In this document: piece after piece, positions 8,561 to 16,759 of the stretch
How positions within the stretch are numbered: position 1 is the stretch's first letter
Layout: each line of letters opens with the position of its first letter
Assembly (NCBI RefSeq): GCF_002211285.1
Contig: NZ_LOKX01000002.1
Coordinates: forward strand, 124,001-188,000
Source: Rhizobium sp. R635
GTDB lineage: Bacteria; Pseudomonadota; Alphaproteobacteria; Rhizobiales; Rhizobiaceae
Reading direction: 5' to 3'
Length of the DNA stretch: 64,000 nt
The notes under the pieces: generated by a model
Told to the model about the DNA's origin: nothing
The model's input: the letters and a program-made list of their open reading frames with translations, nothing else
Database searches by the model: none
Program-made: the position numbers and the translations under genes

Positions 8561-9481
8561 ATGTCGGTTTCAATGACAGGTTCCGGAGAGGTCGTCGCTC
8601 CGGTCGAATCCTCTAAATCCGCCATGACATGGGGGCCGATCTTCGCAGGCGCGGCCGCCGCCATCGCAGTGACGCTCATCCTTTTGCTTCTGGGGTCCGG
8701 CGTCGGCTTGACGATGGTGTCTCCCTGGTCGGGAGAAAGCAGTTCGCTCGGCACGCTCGGCGTGACGGCAGCGATCTGGCTTGTCGTCGTGCAATGGCTC
8801 TCTTCAGCGCTCGGCGGTTATATTACGGGTCGGCTGCGCACGAAATGGGCGACCGTCCACACCGACGAGGTCTTCTTCCGCGACACAGCACATGGTTTCA
8901 TAAGCTGGGCGCTGGCAACGATATTCGTCGCCGGATTTCTCACGTCATCGCTGACATCGCTCGCCGGCGCAGGCGCGCAAGCCGTGGGTTCGGCAGCACA
9001 GGCTGTCGGTTCGACCGCCACCGTCGCCGGTGCGGCGGCCGCATCATCGGCAACCTCGCCTGTAGATCTGTCCACGGCCTATTTCACCGACGCGTTGTTG
9101 CGTCCGGAACAGGCTCGCGCGCAGGCAACCGACAACAATGCTGCGGCTACGTCGGAAGTATCCCGCATCCTGCTCAACGGCGCTGCCGAGGGGCAAGTCC
9201 CCGACGACGACAAGGCCTATCTTGCTACCATCATATCGTCCCGGACCGGCCTTTCCGAAGCGGATGCCCGCACTCGCGTCGATACGGTGCTCAAGCGCAT
9301 AGACGATGCCAAGGTCGCCGCTCAGAAAGCGGCCGACGAGGCGCGCAAGACCGCCTCTACTACAGCTCTGCTCGGCTCGCTGTCGCTTCTGATCGGAGCG
9401 TTCATCGCCTCCGCCGCCGCGGCCCTTGGCGGATCGCAGCGTGATGAAGAGGAAGACCTGATCGTTGCCTCGCGGCGTTAG
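8561..9481 (+). CDS. Alanine-rich membrane protein, PhnA-like/YrzE-type
   Basis: 306 residues. An N-terminal span (TWGPIFAGAAAAIAVTLILLLLGSGVGL, about residues 23-50), a second pair at about 65-85 and 112-135, and a C-terminal span (TALLGSLSLLIGAFIASAAAALGG, about 268-292) flank a large periplasmic or cytoplasmic Ala/Ser-rich region and a helical segment rich in Asp/Ala (VDTVLKRIDDAKVAAQKAADEARK) that could form a coiled coil. Members are annotated as PhnA-like or TIGR-type membrane proteins in rhizobia; no enzymatic motif is visible. It lies 9 bases behind the tiny gene at 8474, and a terminator-like hairpin follows. Confidence 0.8.
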   Translation: MSVSMTGSGEVVAPVESSKSAMTWGPIFAGAAAAIAVTLILLLLGSGVGLTMVSPWSGESSSLGTLGVTAAIWLVVVQWLSSALGGYITGRLRTKWATVHTDEVFFRDTAHGFISWALATIFVAGFLTSSLTSLAGAGAQAVGSAAQAVGSTATVAGAAAASSATSPVDLSTAYFTDALLRPEQARAQATDNNAAATSEVSRILLNGAAEGQVPDDDKAYLATIISSRTGLSEADARTRVDTVLKRIDDAKVAAQKAADEARKTASTTALLGSLSLLIGAFIASAAAALGGSQRDEEEDLIVASRR

Positions 9482-9492
9482 GATGGAGCTTG

Positions 9493-9518
9493 GGCGCGGA
9501 CCCAAGGCCCGCGCCTTT
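9493..9518 (+). terminator. Terminator-like hairpin after the 8561 gene
   Basis: GGCGCGG (9493-9499) pairs with CCGCGCC (9509-9515), followed by only three T residues. It lies 12 bases after the stop codon. Confidence 0.5.
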
Positions 9519-9568
9519 CATGGCGGCCACAATAAGCCCGGCTCTTTAGATAACCGGCGCGATTGCCA

Positions 9569-9865
9569 TTATCGCTTTTGCGATTTTGCGATGGCCCGCT
9601 TCTCGTGGCTGAGGACGAGTTCGGTCTGCACATCTTCCTGAAACTGCATCACCCGCTGGCGGACATCGTTCTCCGGCATTCCGGCCGCCAGAAGCTGATC
9701 GGCGAACCTGCGGCATTCGGCCTTCCAGAACTCCAGCGCATCCGCGCCATGTCGCCGGCCAAGTTCGCGGGCGCAGCGCTCGATATTGGCCGGTCCGGTT
9801 GCGGAGGGAAAAGCAATAATCCTGCCTTCATTGGAGGCGGGGCGGCGGGTCATGTCAGTAGCCAT
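9569..9865 (-). CDS. DUF6074 family protein
   Basis: 98 residues. The pattern GRIIAFPSATGPANIERCARELGRRHG (about residues 14-40) followed by a helix with Trp and Leu/Gln residues (FWKAECRRFADQLLAAGMPEND) and a final helix (VMQFQEDVQTEL) is that of DUF6074 proteins, a family of small cytoplasmic proteins restricted largely to Rhizobiales. Function unknown. Single gene, convergent with the 8561 gene. Confidence 0.78.
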   Translation of the reverse strand: MATDMTRRPASNEGRIIAFPSATGPANIERCARELGRRHGADALEFWKAECRRFADQLLAAGMPENDVRQRVMQFQEDVQTELVLSHEKRAIAKSQKR

Positions 9866-10055
9866 CGAACACAGGTTCCTCTGATTCTATTCGATGTCTA
9901 CGGGAGTATGGTTAAGGCTTTCTATTCGTGTCGCATCTGCGACTGCTCAAGAACGCCCGCACTGTCAATCTGCACCCTCTTCGACCTTGACGCGGGCACG
10001 CCGATGCGCCGACAGTTCGAGTCACGATCGATATTTGAAGCTGCAGAGACCGCCG

Positions 10056-11321
10056 ATGACGATAACCGCTCCCCGTGATTTCCTGAAAAGCCTGTTCGAC
10101 GCGGCGGTTCGCGCCGCCGATCCACTGACCGGCATCAAGGCGCATCTGCCTGCCAAGCCGAAAGGAAGGACCGTGGTGATCGGCGCCGGCAAGGGCGCGG
10201 CGCAGATGGCGCAGGCGCTGGAAAGCGTCTGTGACGAAAAGCTCGAAGGGCTTGTCGTCACCCGCTACGGCTATGGCTGCGAGACCCGCGACATCGAGAT
10301 CATCGAGGCGGCGCATCCGGTGCCGGATGCCGCAGGACTTGCCGCAGCAAGGCGGCTGATGGAAACCGTGCGCGGCCTTTCCGAAGACGATCTGGTCATC
10401 GCGCTGATCTGCGGCGGCGGCTCGGCGCTGCTGCCCTCCCCGCCGGAGAGATTGACGCTCGAAGACGAAATCGCGCTCAACGAAATGCTGCTTGCCTCCG
10501 GCGCACCGATTTCGGCAATGAACGTCGTGCGCAAGCATCTCTCCACCATCAAGGGCGGCAGACTTGCGGCGGCGACCAAAGCGAGGGTCGTCAGCCTGAT
10601 CGTCTCCGACATTCCGGGAGACAATCCTGCCCATGTCGCCTCCGGGCCGACGGTGCCTGACGGTTCGACGCGGCACGATGCGCTTGAAATTATCAGGCAA
10701 TACGGATTGCAGCTGCCGCAGGCAGCGCTCGACCATCTGAACTCACCGAAGGCAGATGCACCGCAGCCGGACGATCCGGTCTTTTCGCGGCACGAGCATC
10801 ACATCATCGCCTCGGCCGGCGTCTCACTGGAGGCGGCGGCTGCCGTGGCGAAGGCGCAGGGGCTCGAAGCAGTCATCCTTTCGGATGCCATCGAGGGAGA
10901 AGCGCGTGAGGTGGCGCTGGTGCATGCGGCGATCGCGCGCGAAGTTCTGGGCCGAGACCGGCCGTTTTCGAAGCCCGTCGTCATCCTCTCCGGCGGAGAG
11001 ACCACGGTGACGCTGAGAGCCAAGGGCGGCAAGGGCGGGCGCAACGGCGAATTCACGCTCGCTGCGGCGCTCGCGATCGACGGACATGAGAACATTCATC
11101 TCCTGGCGGCCGATACGGACGGCATCGACGGATCGGAGGACAATGCCGGCGCTTTTGCCGATGGCGGCACCGTGAAGCGCCTGCGCGCCGCCGGCCTTGA
11201 TCCCCGCCGCCTGCTCGACGGCAATGACAGCTATTCCGGCTTCAAGGCCATCGGCGATCTCTTCGAGACCGGGCCGACAGGAACCAACGTCAATGATTTC
11301 AGGGTGATCCTGATCCGCTAA
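10056..11321 (+). CDS. gckA: Glycerate 2-kinase (GckA/TtuD, MOFRL family)
   Basis: 421 residues. Phosphorylates D-glycerate to 2-phosphoglycerate, linking glyoxylate, hydroxypyruvate and tartrate catabolism to glycolysis. The N-terminal DUF4147 domain shows GAGKGAAQMAQALE (near residue 45) and LICGGGSALLPSPPE; the C-terminal MOFRL domain shows the defining ILSGGETTVTLRAKGGKGGRNGEF stretch and DTDGIDGSEDNAGAF. Older annotation calls such proteins hydroxypyruvate reductase. The ATG at 10056 was chosen because the protein core (MTITAPRDFLKSLF) begins there; a longer in-frame extension to 9894 overlaps the divergent DUF6074 promoter and is Ser/Arg-rich. A composite repeat begins at its stop codon. 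Confidence 0.92.
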   Translation: MTITAPRDFLKSLFDAAVRAADPLTGIKAHLPAKPKGRTVVIGAGKGAAQMAQALESVCDEKLEGLVVTRYGYGCETRDIEIIEAAHPVPDAAGLAAARRLMETVRGLSEDDLVIALICGGGSALLPSPPERLTLEDEIALNEMLLASGAPISAMNVVRKHLSTIKGGRLAAATKARVVSLIVSDIPGDNPAHVASGPTVPDGSTRHDALEIIRQYGLQLPQAALDHLNSPKADAPQPDDPVFSRHEHHIIASAGVSLEAAAAVAKAQGLEAVILSDAIEGEAREVALVHAAIAREVLGRDRPFSKPVVILSGGETTVTLRAKGGKGGRNGEFTLAAALAIDGHENIHLLAADTDGIDGSEDNAGAFADGGTVKRLRAAGLDPRRLLDGNDSYSGFKAIGDLFETGPTGTNVNDFRVILIR

Positions 11322-11424
11322 AGCGCATCGCGATCTTTCAGATTCGCTCCTTGCGCTTTAGGGCCTTGTTTTACGCATGTCGTTGCCGCAAAACCGCTGC
11401 ACACTTTTGCGCGACATGCTTTAG
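11319..11424. repeat. Composite palindromic intergenic element (RIME-like)
   Basis: Two palindromes lie in tandem. TAAAGCGC (11319-11326) pairs with GCGCTTTA (11353-11360). Then GCATGTCG (11375-11382) pairs with CGACATGC (11412-11419), with an inner CGCAAAA/TTTTGCG stem. Elements of this kind, with a GCATGTCG...CGACATGC frame, are dispersed in rhizobial intergenic regions; I recall this from general knowledge and cannot count copies here. The first palindrome overlaps the gckA stop codon. Confidence 0.7.
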
Positions 11425-12374
11425 GTTTCGATCCGCCCCTGCCCGACGAGCCAGCCGACCGACTCCTGCACCGCCTGCAGGGATGTATATCTCGGGGTAT
11501 AGCCTAACAAACGGCCGGCTTTGGCAATCGAGCAATTCGGGCTGCGGGCGATGTGCTCCCATGTCGCTTCCGCATCCTCGGCCACCTGGCCTTCGGCCCA
11601 GTGATCGAATGGCGAGAAGGTGAGCTTCGGCTCGTGCCCGAACCATCGCGACATGGCCTCCGCGTAGCCGCGAAGTGTCAGCGCCTGCTCCGAAACCGCA
11701 TGGAAACTCTCGCCGGTCGAGGCATTCCAATTGGCGATCGCACCCATGAACATGGCGGCCACGTCATCGGCATGGACGTGATGAACGGTCTCCAGGCCGA
11801 AATTGGGCAGAGCCAGCGTCTCGCCCCGGGCAAGGGTGGAAAAAACCTGCAGGTTGAAATTGCCGGCCGGATTGAGCGGCGCCCATCCGGGGCCGACGAT
11901 GTGGCCGGGATGAATGATGGTCGCGGGAAATGCCTGAAGTCTTGCCTGCTGTAGCAGATAGGCCTCGATCGCCGCCTTCTGCACGCCATAGTCACCGAAG
12001 GGGGACTTCGGCGCATCTTCCCTCGTCGGCACGGCCACGGGGTAGCCATGCGTCCAGATCGTGCCGGTATGCAGGAAATGGCCGACATGGCCGGACAGCG
12101 CCGTCACCAGCTGTTTTGCGCTTTCCAGCGTGAAGCAGATCATGTCGATGACGATATCGGCTTTCACTCCGCGTACGGCCGGGCCAAATTCACCGGTCCG
12201 CTCCATTGCCGCCCGATCCATCTGCCGCTGATCGACAGAGGCCCAGGCGCGGTTTGCCGTATAGGGCTTCGCCGCGCCGCGGCTGATGGTGATGACCTCG
12301 TGACCTGCCTCGACCAGGCGGGGCACGAGATAGGTGCCGACATGGCCCGTCGCTCCGATTACCAAAACCCGCAT
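11421..12374 (-). CDS. NAD-dependent epimerase/dehydratase family protein
   Basis: 317 residues. The N-terminal Rossmann motif GATGHVG (residues about 7-13) follows the first strand MRVLVI, typical of extended SDR proteins. An HTGTIW segment and a YGVQKAAIEAYL helix hold the catalytic Tyr and Lys (YxxxK, read as YGVQK). A GHIVGPGWAPLNPAGNF loop binds the sugar or nucleotide region. The substrate is unknown; members resemble plant chloroplast-type mRNA-binding/epimerase homologues and UDP-sugar epimerases. I chose the ATG at 12374, 7 bases from a GGGAGG site, over the ATG only 1 base from it. Its 3' end abuts the palindromic repeat. Confidence 0.82.
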   Translation of the reverse strand: MRVLVIGATGHVGTYLVPRLVEAGHEVITISRGAAKPYTANRAWASVDQRQMDRAAMERTGEFGPAVRGVKADIVIDMICFTLESAKQLVTALSGHVGHFLHTGTIWTHGYPVAVPTREDAPKSPFGDYGVQKAAIEAYLLQQARLQAFPATIIHPGHIVGPGWAPLNPAGNFNLQVFSTLARGETLALPNFGLETVHHVHADDVAAMFMGAIANWNASTGESFHAVSEQALTLRGYAEAMSRWFGHEPKLTFSPFDHWAEGQVAEDAEATWEHIARSPNCSIAKAGRLLGYTPRYTSLQAVQESVGWLVGQGRIET

Positions 12375-12474
12375 CACCATTCCTCCCTTGGCATGATCCG
12401 CGTCGAATATGTGGCGTGGCTGCGCGGTTCTGCAAGGAGACATTTCGTCAGCGGAAGCGGGTGGAACGGCAGCG

Positions 12475-13431
12475 CTATCTATTCTTAAATACGAGGCAGG
12501 TGCCGCCACGCTTGCGGATCTGGGTGCAGACGTCATTGGCTTCCACGCGCGTCTGCCTGGCGATACGGGCGACATAACGCGGGCGAAAACCGAAGCTGCG
12601 GTCGCGCTGGCGGAGAATCAGCGGCTGCTCCCCATTCAAGGGCGCGGGCAGATCCTGTACGGCATCGAGGAACAGGCGCCGGGCCATCGCGACATCGGCA
12701 TGCGCCGCAAGCTGGACGCCCCACGGAGCCCAATCGCCTTCCGGACGCCAGGGCGCGTCTCTCAAAGTCCGCCTTTCGGCAAGCGCCACGCAGCTGTCGA
12801 GGAAGGACTTGTCCTTGTCGAGCGGGGCAGCCGCTTCTTCCGGCGGGTTATTCTTCCATTCCTCGACCGTGTGCGCCGTGATCGCCACGACATAGCTGCG
12901 CGTTTCGTAAGGTAATCTTCCTGACGTAAGGTAGGAGGCGAGGCCATTTTCGCCGGCATTGTAAGCAGCGGCGGCAAGGCCGAGATTGCCGAAACGATTG
13001 CGCAATTCATCGAGGTATTGGGCCGATTTCCTGAGCGCTTCCAACACCTGATAGCTGTCTTCGAGGCCGCGGAGCTTTGCCGTTCCCGGCATGAACTGTG
13101 CAATCCCCTGCGCGCCTTTGATGCTGACCGCATCGGGGCGAAAGGTGCTCTCCCGCCAGATGAGACGGGCAAAATAATCCGGCGGCAATTGATTGGCCTC
13201 GGCGAAATGCTCGATCGCCACGCAGAGATCGTAATTGAAGCTCTCCTTGCGGATACAAAGCGTCTCGCCCGATGCCGACGCCGAAGGCCCCGAATAGAGA
13301 CAGGCCGGCGGCGCATCGCCGCCTTCCGGCTGGGCCTGTCCCGTGTCTACCTGAGAAAATAGGAGGCAGAGCGAAAGCAGGGCCTTCGCCGATCTCCTCC
13401 CAGTGCCGGACTGACGCTTTCGCCCTCTCAT
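12475..13431 (-). CDS. Lytic transglycosylase (SLT domain), secreted
   Basis: 318 residues. After a signal peptide (ALLSLCLLFSQVDTGQAQ, about residues 16-33), an SLT domain runs from about residue 70 to 190. It has the catalytic Glu in LIWRESTFRPDAVS, the QGIAQFMPGTA motif and the AAAYNAGENGL motif. The enzyme cleaves peptidoglycan glycan strands to 1,6-anhydromuropeptides in the periplasm. The C-terminal 70 residues contain a SPOR-like or accessory region with a cysteine pair (DVCTQIRKRGGTCLVF). Four cysteines in the N-terminal region (PACLY, ETLCIR, DLCVA) may form disulfides. The gene is alone; function in wall remodelling or secretion assembly is inferred. Confidence 0.9.
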   Translation of the reverse strand: MRGRKRQSGTGRRSAKALLSLCLLFSQVDTGQAQPEGGDAPPACLYSGPSASASGETLCIRKESFNYDLCVAIEHFAEANQLPPDYFARLIWRESTFRPDAVSIKGAQGIAQFMPGTAKLRGLEDSYQVLEALRKSAQYLDELRNRFGNLGLAAAAYNAGENGLASYLTSGRLPYETRSYVVAITAHTVEEWKNNPPEEAAAPLDKDKSFLDSCVALAERRTLRDAPWRPEGDWAPWGVQLAAHADVAMARRLFLDAVQDLPAPLNGEQPLILRQRDRSFGFRPRYVARIARQTRVEANDVCTQIRKRGGTCLVFKNR

Positions 13432-13541
13432 CGGATCTCAGCAGGTTCGACCTTCCATCGCGACGCTGAATCCTAGATAGCATCGATGACGTCTCGACGC
13501 TTCCCCAATTCCATATCTGCGCCTGAATTCAAGCTGATACG

Positions 13542-13575
13542 AAAAAGCCGCCGGGCCATATGGCCGCGGCGGCTT
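13542..13575 (-). terminator. Rho-independent terminator of the peroxiredoxin gene
   Basis: On the minus strand AAGCCGCC pairs with GGCGGCTT, with an inner GGCC...GGCC extension, followed by UUUUC. It lies 23 bases after the stop codon. Confidence 0.85.
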
Positions 13576-13597
13576 GAGGAACAGTTTGAACCAACGA

Positions 13598-14257
13598 TCA
13601 GGCCGTCGGCTGCTTCGTCTTCCTGAGATAGGGCAGAACCGTATCGAAGGAGCCGAACCGCGTGATCGCGTCTTCGTTGGAAACCGCGGCAGTGATGATG
13701 ACGTCCTCGCCCTGGTTCCAGTTCGCCGGCGTCGCCACCTGATGCTTGGCGGTCAGCTGGATGGAATCGATGGCGCGCAGGATCTCGTTGAAATTCCGGC
13801 CCGTCGTCATCGGATAGGTCAGGATCAGCTTGATCTTCTTATCCGGGCCGATGATGAAAACCGAACGCACCGTCGCATTGTCGGCAGGCGTGCGGCCTTC
13901 GGAGCTGTCGCCGGCGCCGGCCGGCAGCATGTCGTAGAGCTTGGCGACCTTGAGGTCCTTGTCGCCGATCAGCGGATATTCGACGTCGAAGCCGGTTGCC
14001 GTCTTGATGTCGCCCTTCCACTTGGCATGGCTTTCGACGGGATCGACGGAGATGCCGATGATCTTGGCACCACGCTTGGAAAATTCCCCCGCAAGGCCGG
14101 CCATCGCGCCGAGCTCCGTCGTGCAGACGGGCGTGAAATTCTTCGGGTGGGAGAACAGGACGGCCCAGCCGTTGCCGATCCAATCGTGGAAGCTGATCGG
14201 TCCCTGCGTGGTGTCGGCGGTAAAATCGGGGGCAATATCGTTGATACGCAAGCTCAT
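13598..14257 (-). CDS. 1-Cys peroxiredoxin (Prx6 type)
   Basis: 219 residues. The peroxidatic cysteine lies in PVCTTELG at residue 45, after the SHPKNFTP loop, the signature of the Prx6 subfamily. The long C-terminal domain (about residues 160-219, with TPANWNQGEDVIIT) is also typical of Prx6, and no resolving cysteine is seen. The enzyme reduces hydrogen and alkyl peroxides in the cytoplasm, using an external thiol reductant. Single gene with its own terminator, and a 412-base upstream region suggests regulated transcription. Confidence 0.95.
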   Translation of the reverse strand: MSLRINDIAPDFTADTTQGPISFHDWIGNGWAVLFSHPKNFTPVCTTELGAMAGLAGEFSKRGAKIIGISVDPVESHAKWKGDIKTATGFDVEYPLIGDKDLKVAKLYDMLPAGAGDSSEGRTPADNATVRSVFIIGPDKKIKLILTYPMTTGRNFNEILRAIDSIQLTAKHQVATPANWNQGEDVIITAAVSNEDAITRFGSFDTVLPYLRKTKQPTA

Positions 14258-14669
14258 GGTCGGCCCTCCAAAGCCTTGTGTTAAATCTCGTTCATCTCAA
14301 ATCGAGGCCATGGGACCATCCGCCGGAAGCGGTCGCGAGGATGCAATCATCAAGGCAAGCGCCAACCGACGGTTAAACTTCCCATTCCAGGATTTTAACT
14401 AAATTATATATCACGATAACCGAAGGCATGCTCTTTCGATTTCCGGGCTGCTGCGGCATTATTTTTCCGGCAGATGCGCGATCGAAGAGGCAACTCAGCA
14501 CCGCCATCGCGCCAAGCTCAGGACAAGTGCCGACAGCACGGTGAAGAATTCCGGCTTTGCCGTGCGCCTGAAACTGCGGCATATCGATTAATTTTTAGGC
14601 ATATCTATTTGTGCACAATTTTCAGGCTTATATCTTGCCAAAATTGCTGCAGCGCGTCATAAATAGACG
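14258..14669. other. Divergent intergenic region between peroxiredoxin and nasT
   Basis: No gene is supported. The stretch holds two divergent promoters and is A+T-rich at 14390-14420 and 14585-14640. A perfect palindrome TTGTGCACAA sits at 14609-14618, 51 bases before the nasT ATG, and could be an operator. A 69-residue leftward frame inside (14373-14582) lacks a ribosome binding site and any recognisable pattern. Confidence 0.5.
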
Positions 14670-15257
14670 ATGACGCACCGCGATCTGACAATACTGGTGA
14701 TCGACGAAAATGCCATTCGCGCTTCCATCATCGAGGAAGGACTGCGCGAGGCAGGGCATGTGCGCGTCACCGTGGTGCACGAGGTAAACGGGATCGCCCG
14801 AATCATCGAAACGCTGATGCCCGACGTGATCATCATCGATATCGAGAACCCCAACCGCGACATGATGGAGCATCTGTTCCAGCTGACGCGCACGGTCAGC
14901 CGGCCAATCGCCATGTTCGTCGATCGCTCCGATACGGCCTCGATCGAGGCCGCCGTCGAGGCCGGTGTCTCGGCCTATATCGTCGACGGCTTGAAGAAGG
15001 AACGCGTCAAGCCGATCCTCGACATGGCCGTCAGCCGCTTCAACGCCTTCAGCCGGCTGCGGCGGGAACTCGCAGATGCCCGCTCGGCGCTTGAGGAACG
15101 CAAGCTGATCGAGCGCGCCAAGGGCATACTCATGAAGATGCGCGGCCTGTCCGAAGAGGAGGCCTTCGCCCTGCTGCGCCAGACGGCGATGAACGAAAAG
15201 AAGAAGATGTCGGAAATTGCCCAGAGCGTCGTCACCGCCGCGGGACTTCTGATGTGA
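14670..15257 (+). CDS. nasT: NasT, ANTAR-domain transcription antiterminator
   Basis: 195 residues. The N-terminal pseudo-receiver domain (TILVIDENAIRASIIEEGLRE, residues about 7-120) lacks a clear phospho-acceptor pattern but keeps VIIIDIENPNRD. The C-terminal ANTAR domain (about 135-190) shows the conserved ERAKGILMKMRGLSEEEAFALLRQTAM helix pair. NasT binds two-hairpin RNA targets in nas leaders and prevents premature termination. In the absence of nitrate it is held by NasS. It lies immediately upstream of nasS, with a 34-base gap to the GTG start. The terminator-bearing leader at 16789-17014 is its probable target. Confidence 0.93.
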   Translation: MTHRDLTILVIDENAIRASIIEEGLREAGHVRVTVVHEVNGIARIIETLMPDVIIIDIENPNRDMMEHLFQLTRTVSRPIAMFVDRSDTASIEAAVEAGVSAYIVDGLKKERVKPILDMAVSRFNAFSRLRRELADARSALEERKLIERAKGILMKMRGLSEEEAFALLRQTAMNEKKKMSEIAQSVVTAAGLLM

Positions 15258-15291
15258 TGGCCGAACTGGCGAATTTCCGGAGGAAACCGGA

Positions 15292-16575
15292 GTGGATATG
15301 ATGACGAATACCGCCAATTTCAGCGGCGGGCTGCCCTCGCCCGCACGTGTGAACAGTGAAGGGTCGAAAGTGCTGCGGGCGGGCTTCATTCCGCTCGTCG
15401 ATGCATCGGTGCTGATCGCTGCGGTGGAATTCGGATTTATCAGGAAGGAAGGCCTGACGCTCGATCTCGTCAAGGACGTCTCCTGGGCGAATGTCCGCGA
15501 TCGGCTGGCGTTCCGTCAATTCGATATCGCTCATATGCTGTCGCCGATGCCCGTCGCTTCCATGCTCGGCCTCGGCTCCAATCCCTCGCCGACGATTACG
15601 CCCTTCTCGCTGGGCCGCGGCGGTAACGCGATCACGCTGTCGGCGCGGCTTTTCGATCGGATGCGGAATGAGGCCGGATTGGCGGAAGCGGCAAACGCCC
15701 TCGACAATGCCCGTGCGCTGGCAACGGTACTGGCGGCAATGAAGGCGCGCGGAGAGCCGATGCCGACCTTCGGGGTTACATATCCCTTCTCCTCGCACAA
15801 TTACGAATTCCGTTACTGGCTGGCAGCCGGCGGCATCGATCCCGACAGGGACGTCAAGCTGGTCGTCGTACCGCCGCCCATGACTTCGGATGCGCTGGCG
15901 GCCGGCGCGATCGACGGATTCTGCGTCGGCGCTCCGTGGAACATGGTCGCCTCGGAGCGGGGCCTCGGCCGTATCGTCGCCGCCAAACAGGACATCTGGC
16001 CTTCGGCTCCGGAAAAGGTGATCGGAATGCGGCCGGATTGGACGGAAAGCCATCCGGAAACCGTTTCCCGGCTGATCGTGGCGCTCGATGCGGCGGCCCG
16101 CTGGTGCGACCGGTCGGAGAATCACGACGCGCTGGCGGCAGCGCTTGCCGACCCCCGCTATATCGCCGCCCCGGTCGACATCATCCGCCGCGTGCTCGCC
16201 GGCGAATTCAGCCTCGACGCCAAGAGCAACCGGCGCGTCATCCCGGATTATTTCCAGTTCCATGCCGGCTTCGCCAATTATCCAAGACCGAGCCATGCCT
16301 TGTGGATCTACAGTCAGATGATCCGCTGGGGACAGGCGGAGACCAGCCTCAACAAGGCACGGGCCGCGACGTCCGCCTACCGTCCGGATCTCTACCGTGC
16401 AGCTCTCGGCGACAAGAACGCACCCGATGACGCCGATATCCGCATCGAGGGCAGCGAAGAGGGCGACCGCTTCATGGACGGCAAGGTCTTCGATCCCACA
16501 GAGCTGCCGGGTTACGTCGCAGGCTTTGCCGTCAGGAGCGCCCTGTCCTTCACCCCCGGCAGCGACGAAATCTGA
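15292..16575 (+). CDS. nasS: NasS, cytoplasmic nitrate sensor (NrtA/CmpA family)
   Basis: 427 residues. It is homologous to the periplasmic nitrate-binding proteins NrtA/CmpA: it begins the core with LRAGFIPLVDASVLIAA, and has the TFGVTYPFSSHNYEFRYWLA and DGFCVGAPWNMVA motifs. It has no signal peptide, which marks NasS, the cytoplasmic nitrate/nitrite sensor that sequesters NasT until nitrate binds. The GTG start at 15292 lies 8 bases behind a strong GGAGG; the next ATG is at 15298. The gene is coupled to nasT. The usual nrtBC permease genes are absent here; transport is by the MFS carrier at 17063. Confidence 0.92.
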   Translation: MDMMTNTANFSGGLPSPARVNSEGSKVLRAGFIPLVDASVLIAAVEFGFIRKEGLTLDLVKDVSWANVRDRLAFRQFDIAHMLSPMPVASMLGLGSNPSPTITPFSLGRGGNAITLSARLFDRMRNEAGLAEAANALDNARALATVLAAMKARGEPMPTFGVTYPFSSHNYEFRYWLAAGGIDPDRDVKLVVVPPPMTSDALAAGAIDGFCVGAPWNMVASERGLGRIVAAKQDIWPSAPEKVIGMRPDWTESHPETVSRLIVALDAAARWCDRSENHDALAAALADPRYIAAPVDIIRRVLAGEFSLDAKSNRRVIPDYFQFHAGFANYPRPSHALWIYSQMIRWGQAETSLNKARAATSAYRPDLYRAALGDKNAPDDADIRIEGSEEGDRFMDGKVFDPTELPGYVAGFAVRSALSFTPGSDEI

Positions 16576-16733
16576 TGCCGGGCCGGTCTGCACAAAACGC
16601 CAGCAACGATCGGCACTCGCCCTACCGCGGCGCACAAAAGATTTGCACACCTACCGCCAGCATGAAAAACAGGCAAGAAGCAGTTTGCCAGAAAATCCTT
16701 TGATTTCAATTGATTGGAAAAATTCAAGAGAAT

Positions 16734-16748
16734 TGGCACGGGGCTTGC
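16734..16748 (+). promoter_or_regulatory. Sigma-54 promoter of the nitrate assimilation operon
   Basis: TGGCAC (16734-16739), five bases and TTGC (16745-16748) match the -24/-12 consensus with correct spacing. Transcription would start near 16760. Several GCAC half-sites lie upstream between 16577 and 16652 (for example TCTGCACAAA and TTTGCACACC) and might be part of NtrC sites, but no complete palindrome was found. Nitrogen control by NtrC is therefore inferred. Confidence 0.85.
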
Positions 16749-16759
16749 TTTGATAATAC

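Noticed and set aside
9894..10055. N-terminal extension of gckA
   Set aside because: Ser/Arg-rich, overlaps the divergent DUF6074 promoter region, and is absent from the family core.
14373..14582. Leftward 69-residue frame before nasT
   Set aside because: No ribosome binding site, no recognisable pattern, and it lies in a divergent promoter region.
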